6,767 nt of DNA from Thermoplasmata archaeon (GTDB lineage Archaea > Thermoplasmatota > Thermoplasmata > Lutacidiplasmatales > UBA184): assembly GCA_030043835.1 (NCBI GenBank), contig JASHWY010000199.1, positions 1 to 6,767 on the forward strand. The letters are read 5' to 3'. The translations under genes and the position numbers were made by a program. Under the pieces are notes generated by a model. It was given only the letters and a program-made list of their open reading frames with translations, was not told where the DNA came from and did not search any database. This document shows positions 1 to 5,453 of this stretch, piece by piece. Every line of letters begins with the position of its first letter. Position 1 is the first letter of the stretch.

Positions 1-168
1 TTTGACCGTGATCCTCTTCCCGGTGGGTGTCCCTCACGACGTCCTTCGGCCCTCGAGGATGCCCCGAGATCCCCGCATCCCGGGACGCTATACCACCGAG
101 GCGGTCATGGACCCTCCGCGCCTTCCCCCCTACCGAGGTCTCTTGGGGTGCTTCGGGATTCGCTCCGC
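1..168. other. Left-edge stretch without a supportable gene
   Basis: I see no convincing gene here. The reading frame of the HAD gene stays open back to base 1, but the upstream translation is rich in Pro, Arg and Ser, has no early start codon and does not resemble a folded domain. A frame read from about 59 or 107 merges into an Arg/Ser-rich shadow of the HAD gene. Short minus-strand frames from ATGs at 108 and 78 stop within about 15 codons. A weak TATA-like CTATACC lies at 87-93. A GAGGT at 135-139, eight bases before the GTG at 148, could be a Shine-Dalgarno site for a longer HAD start. Confidence 0.4.
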
Positions 169-957
169 ATGTCCGCCGTCACGTTCGACCTCTGGCACAC
201 TCTCCTCTACCTTTCGCCGGAAGCCGAGGAGGAGTACATGGAAGCCCAGGTCACGGTGGCGAGCGAGGCGATGCGCTCTGCCCCCCAACGACCGGGCGCG
301 AAGCTCCGGCCCGACCACGAGCTCCCGGTACTCTTCGAACGATCGTACTCGGCCGCCGTTCGAGCCGCGGAGGAAGGGCGCACGATCTCCCCGGAGGCGC
401 AGTTCCGCCGCGCGGCCGACGAAGCCGGACGCGTCGCTGACGTGCCGGGGTACCTCCGTGCGCTCGAGCGGGTGGTCGCCCGGCTGCCCTTCGCTCGGGC
501 CCCCGGGGCGCTCGAGCTCCTCGATGCTCTCAAAGACGACGGGCACCGCATCGCCGTGATATCGAACACCGTGGGCGAGCTGGGTGCCTTTCTGCGGCCC
601 GTGATCTCCCGCATGGGCTTCGACGCGTACGTGGACCAGTACACCTTTAGCGACGAGCAGCCTTGGGCGAAGCCGGCGCCGGAGATCTTTCTCGCAACGC
701 TTCGGGCGATCTCGGCGGAGCCCGCGTCGTCGGTCCACGTCGGCGACGGCTGGGCGGACGTCGAGGGCGCCCAAAGGGCGGGGTATCGCGGGACGATCCT
801 GTTCACGGGCCTCCCCGACTACGGAATGCGGTACCGGGCTCTGTTCGCAGCCAGGCAGGGCGGCGGCCCCTCCGCGAACTTTGAGGCCGGTTCCCTCCCC
901 GAGATTGGTCCCATCATCCGCGGCCTCTTGGGCGGGGCCGTCGGGGGCCGGGGATGA
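169..957 (+). CDS. HAD-superfamily hydrolase (haloacid dehalogenase-like phosphatase)
   Basis: This is a cytoplasmic HAD hydrolase of 262 aa from the ATG at 169. All four HAD motifs are visible. Motif I is FDLWHTLL with nucleophile Asp7, motif II is VISNT with Ser132 and Asn133, motif III is Lys168 in AKPAPEIF, and motif IV is VHVGDGWADVEGA with Asp193 and Asp197. An alpha-helical cap of about 100 residues sits between motifs I and II (subclass I arrangement). The second Asp of the usual DxD is Trp9. In the family, phosphatases carry Asp there, whereas haloacid dehalogenases carry Tyr and phosphonatases Ala, so this may not be an ordinary phosphatase; the substrate cannot be named. The start is uncertain: GTG at 148 has a GAGGT eight bases upstream and adds seven residues, whereas the ATG at 169 gives the compact N-terminus usual for the family. 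The gene is convergent with the small orphan gene, whose stop lies six bases away. Confidence 0.88.
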   Translation: MSAVTFDLWHTLLYLSPEAEEEYMEAQVTVASEAMRSAPQRPGAKLRPDHELPVLFERSYSAAVRAAEEGRTISPEAQFRRAADEAGRVADVPGYLRALERVVARLPFARAPGALELLDALKDDGHRIAVISNTVGELGAFLRPVISRMGFDAYVDQYTFSDEQPWAKPAPEIFLATLRAISAEPASSVHVGDGWADVEGAQRAGYRGTILFTGLPDYGMRYRALFAARQGGGPSANFEAGSLPEIGPIIRGLLGGAVGGRG

Positions 958-963
958 GGTCGG

Positions 964-1254
964 CTACTCCTCGCCCATGTGCCGAGGTTTCGGAACCACA
1001 TGCGGCTGGTCCGCGAGAGTGGGCATCCCCGTCTTCCCCTCGACGATGTCGCAGTCCTTCCAGTTGACGCCGACGGTGACCTGAGGGAACGCGACCTTGA
1101 GCGTGTAGTTCGCGAGCTTGCCGATCACGAGGCCCTGGGAGCCTACGACGAGGTTCGGGTTCATCACGGAGAGGTCGCGGTTGAGCACCACTCGGGTCTC
1201 GCCAAACACTACGCGCGAGAGCTCGCTCCGGTCCTCCATAGAGATTCGCCTCAT
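964..1254 (-). CDS. Small hypothetical protein, about 96 aa
   Basis: I do not recognise this protein. It is 96 aa from the ATG at 1254, or 91 aa from the ATG at 1239. It has no Cys pairs, signal peptide or membrane segment. The middle (roughly residues 14-66) alternates hydrophobic and polar residues as in a small beta-rich domain, including VVFGETRVVLN, LVVGSQGLVIGKL and LKVAFPQVTVGVNW. The last 20 residues are Pro/His-rich and probably extended. Codons are overwhelmingly G/C-ending, as in its neighbours, which supports real coding. A TATA-like TTAAGAT at 1271-1277 lies about 20 bases before the 1254 start and 35 before 1239, so the shorter form with a brief leader is plausible. It is divergent from the acetate transporter and convergent with the HAD gene, so it is a single-gene unit. 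No function is proposed. Confidence 0.68.
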   Translation of the reverse strand: MRRISMEDRSELSRVVFGETRVVLNRDLSVMNPNLVVGSQGLVIGKLANYTLKVAFPQVTVGVNWKDCDIVEGKTGMPTLADQPHVVPKPRHMGEE

Positions 1255-1270
1255 TCCGGAACGACGAAGA

Positions 1271-1277
1271 ATCTTAA
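1271..1277 (-). promoter_or_regulatory. Possible TATA box of the small orphan gene
   Basis: TTAAGAT on the minus strand is the only AT-rich patch in GC-rich surroundings upstream of the small orphan gene. A start of transcription about 26 bases downstream would fall near 1248. That would favour the ATG at 1239 with a short leader over the ATG at 1254. The call rests on position and base composition only. Confidence 0.35.
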
Positions 1278-1361
1278 CCCTGCCCGTTCGGTCGGCCGAT
1301 CCCGTTGGGTGCGGAGCAGAAGCGCCGCGGATCGAGGGGCGGCCTCACGGGCCACGCGAGA

Positions 1362-1381
1362 CGAGCGGCAGGCTCCGCTCG
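1362..1381. repeat. Perfect 7-bp inverted repeat in divergent intergenic region
   Basis: CGAGCGG at 1362-1368 is repeated in inverted form as CCGCTCG at 1375-1381 around a six-base spacer. It lies about 35 bases upstream of the TATA-like box of the acetate transporter and about 110 bases upstream of the divergent small gene. That position suits an operator for a dimeric regulator. It could also fold as a hairpin in RNA, but no transcript is evident, and GC-rich sequence makes chance palindromes more likely. Confidence 0.4.
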
Positions 1382-1415
1382 CCCGCGTAACAGAAATCCC
1401 CCGTAAAAAAGGGCA

Positions 1416-1423
1416 TTTATCTA
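1416..1423 (+). promoter_or_regulatory. Archaeal TATA box of the acetate transporter gene
   Basis: TTTATCTA stands out in GC-rich DNA and follows an A-tract at 1405-1410 that could serve as a purine-rich BRE-like element. Its centre lies about 30 bases before the ATG at 1449. Transcription would therefore start around 1444-1449 and give an mRNA with almost no leader. This argues against the in-frame GTG at 1434 as the start codon. Confidence 0.6.
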
Positions 1424-1448
1424 CTAGGAAGTCGTGCACCGCCATAAT

Positions 1449-2120
1449 ATGCCGCCGCCAGAACCGACGATGGAAACGGCGCGAGGGATGATGGAAGCTC
1501 CTCCCAAGGTGGAGGAGAAGCCAGAATGGTGGGCCAGCCCGGCCACCGTGGGCCTGATGGGTTTCGCAACCACGACGATGATCGCGGGGTTGAGCAACCT
1601 ACCGGATCCCTACGGGGCGGGGTTCGGAGGTAACTGGGTGGTCTACGGAATGGCCCTCGCGTTCGGAGGCACGGCCCAGTTCGCCGCAGGGCTGGTGGCA
1701 CTCCGAAAGGGGAACATGTTCGCGGGATCAGCGTTCATGGGCTACGGGGCGTTTTGGATCGCCTTCACCCTGATGCTGACGGTCTACACCGCCCAGATTC
1801 CCCCCGGGACGGGGCTCGGGCTCTATTACGGAGTGGCTGGGTTCGCGTTCATCTGGATGCTGTTCACCTTGACGTTCTTGATTAATGCGCCGAAGCACGG
1901 ATGGGCGCTCACGGGGGTCTTCGTGCTCCTGTTCATCGCCTTCATCCTGCTCGTGGTGAAGTTCTCGAGCCTCGCCTCGGGCTCGACGACCTTCGGGCCG
2001 TCGGGGTCGGCGAACTGGGCGGTCGGCATCGAGATCCTCCTGACCGGCATCCTGGCCTGGTACGTGGGCACGGCCGACTTGACCAACTGGAACTACGGCC
2101 GCAAGGTCCTGCCGACCTAG
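1449..2120 (+). CDS. AceTr-family acetate/monocarboxylate transporter (GPR1/FUN34/SatP type)
   Basis: This 223-aa integral membrane protein belongs to the AceTr (Grp1_Fun34_YaaH) family, which includes E. coli SatP and moves acetate and related monocarboxylates, usually with protons. Six hydrophobic segments lie at about residues 33-48, 61-83, 95-113, 123-145, 152-171 and 189-207, after a polar N-terminal tail of about 28 residues. Family signatures in order are SPATVGLMGF at the first helix (the family consensus is NPAPLGL), FGGTAQFAAGL in helix 2 followed by the RKGNMF loop, GYGAFWIAF in helix 3, and the C-terminal YGRKVLP, which matches the FGRTVLP end of SatP. Departures from the consensus at NPAPLGL (Ser for Asn, Thr-Val for Pro-Leu) are noteworthy. 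ATG 1449 is chosen over GTG 1434 because of TATA-box spacing. The gene is monocistronic and ends in a terminator-like element. Whether it imports or exports acetate is not decidable here. Confidence 0.9.
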   Translation: MPPPEPTMETARGMMEAPPKVEEKPEWWASPATVGLMGFATTTMIAGLSNLPDPYGAGFGGNWVVYGMALAFGGTAQFAAGLVALRKGNMFAGSAFMGYGAFWIAFTLMLTVYTAQIPPGTGLGLYYGVAGFAFIWMLFTLTFLINAPKHGWALTGVFVLLFIAFILLVVKFSSLASGSTTFGPSGSANWAVGIEILLTGILAWYVGTADLTNWNYGRKVLPT

Positions 2121-2170
2121 ACCGGGTTCGAGTCCCTCAGGTCAACCCCTTCCTTCCTCCCTTTTCTTTC
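2114..2170 (+). terminator. Hairpin plus pyrimidine tract ending the acetate transporter gene
   Basis: GACCT at 2114-2118, overlapping the stop codon, pairs with AGGTC at 2139-2143, and an inner GGG/CCC pair (2124-2126, 2134-2136) closes a TTCGAGT loop. An uninterrupted run of 25 pyrimidines follows at 2146-2170, with a T-rich end at 2161-2169. Archaeal RNA polymerase terminates at U-rich tracts, with or without a hairpin. The position directly after the gene fits a terminator, although the tract contains many C residues. Confidence 0.5.
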
Positions 2171-2341
2171 GTTCGGTACCGCACGGAGTTCGGCTTTCAC
2201 CGGGAGGGTCTCGCGACCGACGGGCTCAATCCACCGGGGCTCTACACGGGGACGACGACCGGCCAACCGTTCGTAACCCCCGACGCGGGATCCCGTTCGA
2301 GCGTCGTGCCGTGCCAGTTCCCCGGCATCCACTTGGTCGAG

Positions 2342-2374
2342 GTGAGCGGGCCATCGGCCCGGCTGATCCCTCAC
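2342..2374. repeat. Nested GC-rich inverted repeat between convergent genes
   Basis: An inner perfect stem pairs CGGGCC at 2347-2352 with GGCCCG at 2356-2361 around a three-base loop. An outer stem pairs GTGAG at 2342-2346 with CTCAC at 2370-2374, leaving an eight-base bulge on one side. It lies 29-61 bases past the stop of the zinc-ribbon gene, so it would be in that gene's 3' untranslated RNA. It may stabilise or help end that transcript, or block read-through from the opposite side; no T-rich tract follows. The rest of the 2171-2402 gap shows no gene. Confidence 0.45.
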
Positions 2375-2402
2375 TTCGCGAAACGGCCCAGGACGATCGG
2401 TA

Positions 2403-3128
2403 TCACTCGCGACGAGGCCGCCGGCGTCGACGGGTATCGTCGTCGTTCTCGTCGTCGTTCCGATACCGATCGCGGTACCCGCCCTGGGACCGCCCGTAGG
2501 GGCGGCCGCTCCTCGGAGGCCGGCCACCTCCCCGGTAGCCTCCGCGGTCCGGGCGCCGAAATGCCGGGCGGCCCCGGTAACCGCCTTTGCCACCAAAGTC
2601 CTGACGGACCGGAAGCGTGAACCGATTGCCGCACGACGTGCATTCTCCGACCAAGTTTCCGTCCTCACCCGTGGAGAACCGAAGCGGAGCGCCGCACTGG
2701 CGGCACGGCCGAGCGTTCGGGCTAGCGAACCCCCTCGGTCGCCGCCCCGAGTCGTCCCGGAACCGGGCGCGCGAGGGGCCTCGTCGGGCGTCGCCCCGTT
2801 CCGACTCCGGAGGCCCGGCGCTGCCGGCTCCTTCGCGCACAAACGTGAGCGTCGTTTCGCATTCTGGGCACTCGGCTTCGAGCGAGCCTCGGGCGGCCGA
2901 ACGCACGACGAGGGCCGTCCCGCACTCTTCGCATCGGGGAGCCTGCCCGGAGGTCGCGGCTTCGGTAGCCTCCGGGGCCGGAAGCCCCTCCTGGTCCCCG
3001 GGGCTGAGGCCGACTCCGCTCACCACGGTGACCGCCTTGCCGCAGGCCGCGCAGGTGGCCGTGAGGAGGCGGGCCTCGGCCTCCGAGTACTTTACCTCCC
3101 CGCCGCAGTGGGGACACGCACTCGTCAT
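2403..3128 (-). CDS. Triple zinc-ribbon protein with RGG-type basic/acidic tail
   Basis: This 241-aa protein is probably a cytoplasmic nucleic-acid-binding protein; I do not recognise a named family. Three four-Cys zinc ribbons are clear: C5/C8...C26/C29, C66/C69...C87/C90 and C142/C145...C163/C166. Each has exactly 17 residues between the two CxxC pairs, so they look like internal repeats. Ribbons 1 and 2 are joined by an Ala/Pro/Glu-rich linker and ribbons 2 and 3 by a charged one. From about residue 178 the chain becomes a disordered Arg/Gly/Tyr tail (GGYRGR, RGGYRGGGR, GGYRDRYR), then an acidic patch NDDENDDD at 224-231, and ends with RRRRRPRR. Zinc ribbons and RGG boxes both commonly bind RNA or DNA, so an RNA chaperone or RNP component is a reasonable inference. 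It is the last of three minus-strand genes, 73 bases after the membrane protein. A possible TATA box lies at 3159-3165. Confidence 0.85.
   Translation of the reverse strand: MTSACPHCGGEVKYSEAEARLLTATCAACGKAVTVVSGVGLSPGDQEGLPAPEATEAATSGQAPRCEECGTALVVRSAARGSLEAECPECETTLTFVREGAGSAGPPESERGDARRGPSRARFRDDSGRRPRGFASPNARPCRQCGAPLRFSTGEDGNLVGECTSCGNRFTLPVRQDFGGKGGYRGRPAFRRPDRGGYRGGGRPPRSGRPYGRSQGGYRDRYRNDDENDDDTRRRRRPRRE
2437..2460. repeat. Perfect 12-bp tandem duplication inside the zinc-ribbon gene
   Basis: TCGTCGTCGTTC occurs twice in direct succession, at 2437-2448 and 2449-2460. On the minus strand it encodes the NDDENDDD acidic patch of the zinc-ribbon/RGG protein. The unit is a multiple of three, so gain or loss of a copy by replication slippage would keep the frame. 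Confidence 0.9.
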
Positions 3129-3158
3129 CGATAGAGAACCAAAAGGAAACGCCCGAGC

Positions 3159-3165
3159 GTATTAG
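3159..3165 (-). promoter_or_regulatory. Possible TATA box of the zinc-ribbon gene
   Basis: CTAATAC on the minus strand is centred about 34 bases before the ATG at 3128, so transcription could start with a leader of about eight bases. A pyrimidine-rich TTTCCTTTTGG (minus strand, around 3139-3149) between box and start codon might instead end the transcript of the upstream membrane-protein gene. Both readings are tentative. Confidence 0.3.
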
Positions 3166-3201
3166 CTGGACGCCCCGCCGACCTCCCACCGAGCGCGGGT
3201 C

Positions 3202-3906
3202 CTAGGCCGTCGGGCGGGAGAGAGGTCGGCGCAGGATGAGAGCGATAGACCCCCGGACGACGACGGCAAAGAAGAGCACGAGGGGAATGAGGACGAGGTC
3301 GCTCCCCGGCCACGAGTATCCTACCGCTTCGCCGGCCCAGAATACCGCGAACGAGAACAAGAGCGACGTCGCCCCGAGCTTGAGCCAGCGGACCTTGATG
3401 CCCCGGATCCTCTCGTGGACGATCGCGGCGGCCGAGACGAGCACGAAGCCGCCCGCGATCGCCCCCACGAGCGCAGAGAAACCGTACCCGGCGGCGGCAA
3501 GAGCGAGGAGGACCACCACCGCCTCGGTGGTCTCGACCACCCCCACGGCGAACCCTCCGGCGAACTGGAGCGCCCGACTGGCGCGAGGCGGTGAAGGAAC
3601 GCCCGCCCGCTGGTACGCCCAACGGCGGTAGGTGCGCACCGTGCTGCGGAAGAGGAAGACCCCGAATCCAGTCAGGACGGCTGCCGAGGCCCAGAGAAGG
3701 TATTCGTGGGGGAAGGCGATGATGGCGGCGCCGAATCCGAGCGCGGCGGCCGAGATCACCGCCGCACCGCTCGTGGCCCCCAAGGCGCCTTGCCCGATCG
3801 AACCCGTGTCGGCACTGAGAGCGAAGACGAGCGCGACCACTTCGGTGAATTCGAGGAGGGTGATGAGGAACGCAACGATGATCGCGGGCAGGTAGAGGGC
3901 GATCAT
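3202..3906 (-). CDS. Multi-pass membrane protein with two ExxE motifs, COG4280-like
   Basis: This 234-aa, very hydrophobic protein has about six to seven membrane segments (about 4-30, 43-65, 70-88, 115-138, 142-163, 178-195, 204-226). The chain looks like two related halves. Each has an acidic pair in a membrane helix: LLEFTEVVALVFAL with Glu19 and Glu22, and VGVVETTEAVVVLLAL with Glu125 and Glu128. A third conserved-looking stretch is FWAGEAVGYSWPGSDL at 189-204. This arrangement resembles the uncharacterised COG4280 membrane proteins, recalled from memory rather than searched. Paired ExxE motifs in membrane helices recall cation transporters such as FTR1-type iron permeases or the GDT1/UPF0016 family, so metal or cation transport is possible but unproven. 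A basic loop (RTYRRWAYQR) separates the halves. It starts 78 bases after the upstream orphan gene and ends 73 bases before the zinc-ribbon gene. No clear promoter was found. Confidence 0.8.
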   Translation of the reverse strand: MIALYLPAIIVAFLITLLEFTEVVALVFALSADTGSIGQGALGATSGAAVISAAALGFGAAIIAFPHEYLLWASAAVLTGFGVFLFRSTVRTYRRWAYQRAGVPSPPRASRALQFAGGFAVGVVETTEAVVVLLALAAAGYGFSALVGAIAGGFVLVSAAAIVHERIRGIKVRWLKLGATSLLFSFAVFWAGEAVGYSWPGSDLVLIPLVLFFAVVVRGSIALILRRPLSRPTA

Positions 3907-3984
3907 CGTCGGGCCCGTCGAGGCCGATCCGTGGGTCCTCTATCGCGTGGGGCGATTCGAGGCGTTTCATGGCACGGGTACGGT

Positions 3985-4635
3985 CTACGCGTACGCATAC
4001 TCCACGACAGTGCCCCGGAGGACGGAGACTCGTTCGCCGAGGGTGCCCATGATCCCGCGAACATCCGCCCGGGTGATGCGTCCCCACAGATTGACCGTAA
4101 GGGTGTGGCGACGCTCGCGGTGGATGCGTCGCACGACGACGTCGGCCCGAAACGCCGCCCGCCCTGAAAGTCGAACGGAGAACGATCGACGCGCTCGGAG
4201 GCCCTTCCAGTCCTCGTTCTCGAGCGCTCGAAGAAGATGACCGACGGGCTCCTCAATCCGAGCATGGCTCGGTTCCGGGAGCGGAAGCCACCCTCCCGGT
4301 TCGACCTCCCAGTGATCGACCCGCGTGAAGCCTCGGGCGGAGAAGGCGTGGAGGACGCCTGCCGTGAGCCGAAGGAGGTCGCCAATCTCGACGACCTCGC
4401 GTTCCTTGAGGAGGGCCTCGACCCTCTCCAAAATCTTGAGCCGTGGCTCTCGGACGATCTCGGGCTGAAGATCGACCTCGACGCGGACGTGGGAAAACGG
4501 CCGTGCCGCGTGCCGCCGGGATCCGGCCTTGAGGAGGGGCCAGTCGAGGAACGAAGTGGGACCGGTGAGATCGGGCGCGGAGATCGCCGGTCCCTGCGGA
4601 GCGGGCATCGTCGCCATCGAGCCCGGCGCGGCCAT
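3985..4635 (-). CDS. Uncharacterised 216-aa protein
   Basis: I do not recognise this family. There is no signal peptide, membrane segment or Cys cluster. The first 45 residues are Ala/Pro-rich and low in complexity, with Met residues at 1, 7 and 10, so the true start could be at 4617 or 4608. A first folded part (about 47-118) has a beta strand SHVRVEVDL, a charged helix with ILERVEALLKEREVVEIGDLL, and a strand ending in DHWEVEPGGW. A second part (about 148-216) has strands RRSFSVRLSG, AFRADVVVRRI and HTLTVNLWG, a short helix RADVRGIMGTLG, and a final VSVLRGTVVEYAYA. The protein is basic, with an Arg-rich patch at 168-176 that might touch nucleic acid (speculative). It heads the minus-strand group and is divergent from the methyltransferase gene across only 32 bases. 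Confidence 0.72.
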   Translation of the reverse strand: MAAPGSMATMPAPQGPAISAPDLTGPTSFLDWPLLKAGSRRHAARPFSHVRVEVDLQPEIVREPRLKILERVEALLKEREVVEIGDLLRLTAGVLHAFSARGFTRVDHWEVEPGGWLPLPEPSHARIEEPVGHLLRALENEDWKGLRARRSFSVRLSGRAAFRADVVVRRIHRERRHTLTVNLWGRITRADVRGIMGTLGERVSVLRGTVVEYAYA

Positions 4636-4667
4636 GAGCCTTTGCGTCGTGAGGGTGCGCCAGAGCC

Positions 4668-5354
4668 GTGAGGAACGTGCCAGAGGATCGCTGGGTAGGA
4701 TTCTTCACGCACCCCCACGGCTGGACCGCACGGTTCGTAGGCTGGGTCCTTCTTCGGCTCAACGGTCCGCTCTACCACCTCGCGGTGGACCGCCTCGCCC
4801 CTCGGTCGACCGAGAGCATCCTCGAGATTGGATTCGGGCCGGGCCTCGGTCTTTACCTACTCGGCGCGCGCGCACGATGGGTCGCGGGAATCGATCCCTC
4901 CGATGAGATGCACCGTCAGGCGTCGCGCCGATGCGCGGACGCGGTTCGCGCCGGACGCCTCGACCTCCGAAGAGGTACCGCCGACGCACTCCCTTGGCCC
5001 GATCGCTCGTTCGACGGGGTGCTCTCGCTCAACAACGTGCTGCTGTGGGCCCCGCTCGAAAGGAGCCTTCGAGAGGTGGCTCGCGTGCTGCGGCCCGGAG
5101 GGCGGTTCGTGGTCGGTCTCCACCAGCTGGCCGCGAGAAACGAGTCTCCCGAAGGAGAAGGGAGCGTCGCCCAGGTGGAGGCGCGGCTCTTGGGAGAGCT
5201 CGCGCGTGCTGGCTTCACGAACCCTCGCCCGGACCGGGTCGGTCGGGGTTTTTCGCAAGGTCTCCTTCTCTATGCCGAGCGACCCCTCGAGACCGTCAGG
5301 TCGGCCTCAGGGCAAGATACGTCGCCGCAAAATTTCTCTCCGCGCGAACATTGA
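4668..5354 (+). CDS. Class I SAM-dependent methyltransferase (Methyltransf_11-like)
   Basis: This 228-aa soluble enzyme would move a methyl group from S-adenosylmethionine to an unknown acceptor. The Rossmann-fold motifs are in standard order. Motif I is ILEIGFGPGLG at 51-61, and the acidic end of strand 2 is VAGIDPSDEM with Asp76. Next come GTADALPW at 103-110, which usually contacts the adenine, and strand 4 SFDGVLSLNNVLLW at 114-127. EVARVLRPGGRFVVGL lies at 136-151. An N-terminal segment of about 45 residues with aromatic and hydrophobic positions may cap the active site. The last 24 residues beyond YAERP look disordered. GTG at 4668 is used as start because GAGGGTG at 4651-4657 could be a Shine-Dalgarno site ten bases upstream; GTG at 4677 is an alternative. 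No substrate can be inferred from context, as the flanking genes are unrelated. Confidence 0.88.
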   Translation: MRNVPEDRWVGFFTHPHGWTARFVGWVLLRLNGPLYHLAVDRLAPRSTESILEIGFGPGLGLYLLGARARWVAGIDPSDEMHRQASRRCADAVRAGRLDLRRGTADALPWPDRSFDGVLSLNNVLLWAPLERSLREVARVLRPGGRFVVGLHQLAARNESPEGEGSVAQVEARLLGELARAGFTNPRPDRVGRGFSQGLLLYAERPLETVRSASGQDTSPQNFSPREH

Positions 5355-5421
5355 CTGAGCCGTTCCCGACTCAGAACCATCGGGAGGGCGGGCGAGCGGC
5401 TCACCGAGCGGTCACGTAAGG

Positions 5422-5430
5422 TATGTATAT
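5422..5430 (+). promoter_or_regulatory. TATA box of the thermopsin gene (leaderless)
   Basis: TATGTATAT lies in the 99-base gap after the methyltransferase gene, with its centre 27 bases before the ATG at 5454. That is the standard archaeal TATA-to-start distance, so the mRNA probably begins at or within a base or two of the A of the start codon. There is no room for a Shine-Dalgarno site. Apart from this box the gap 5355-5453 holds only weak short inverted repeats. Confidence 0.65.
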
Positions 5431-5453
5431 CGGTACTCTGGTGGCCGCGCGAT

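Noticed and set aside
2121..2143. GGGTTCGAGTCCC resembles the T-arm of a tRNA and could mark a tRNA 3' end or integration site.
   Set aside because: Only three of five T-stem pairs form, the sequence upstream is transporter coding sequence with no anticodon or D-arm, and no acceptor stem can be built. A terminator hairpin explains it better.
2117..2842. Open minus-strand frame of 241 codons covering the intergenic gap and part of the zinc-ribbon gene.
   Set aside because: Low-complexity Arg/Ala/Gly/Thr composition, and it conflicts with the zinc-ribbon frame, which has perfectly spaced Cys pairs.
3125..4087. Long open minus-strand frame (320 codons) over the membrane-protein gene.
   Set aside because: The translation is rich in Arg, Gly, Pro and His with no domain pattern. 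It overlaps a clear membrane protein on the same strand and is a GC-rich shadow frame.
5355..5374. CTGAG...CTCAG inverted repeat after the methyltransferase stop as a terminator.
   Set aside because: Only a five-base stem with a ten-base loop and no T-rich tract behind it; too weak to call.
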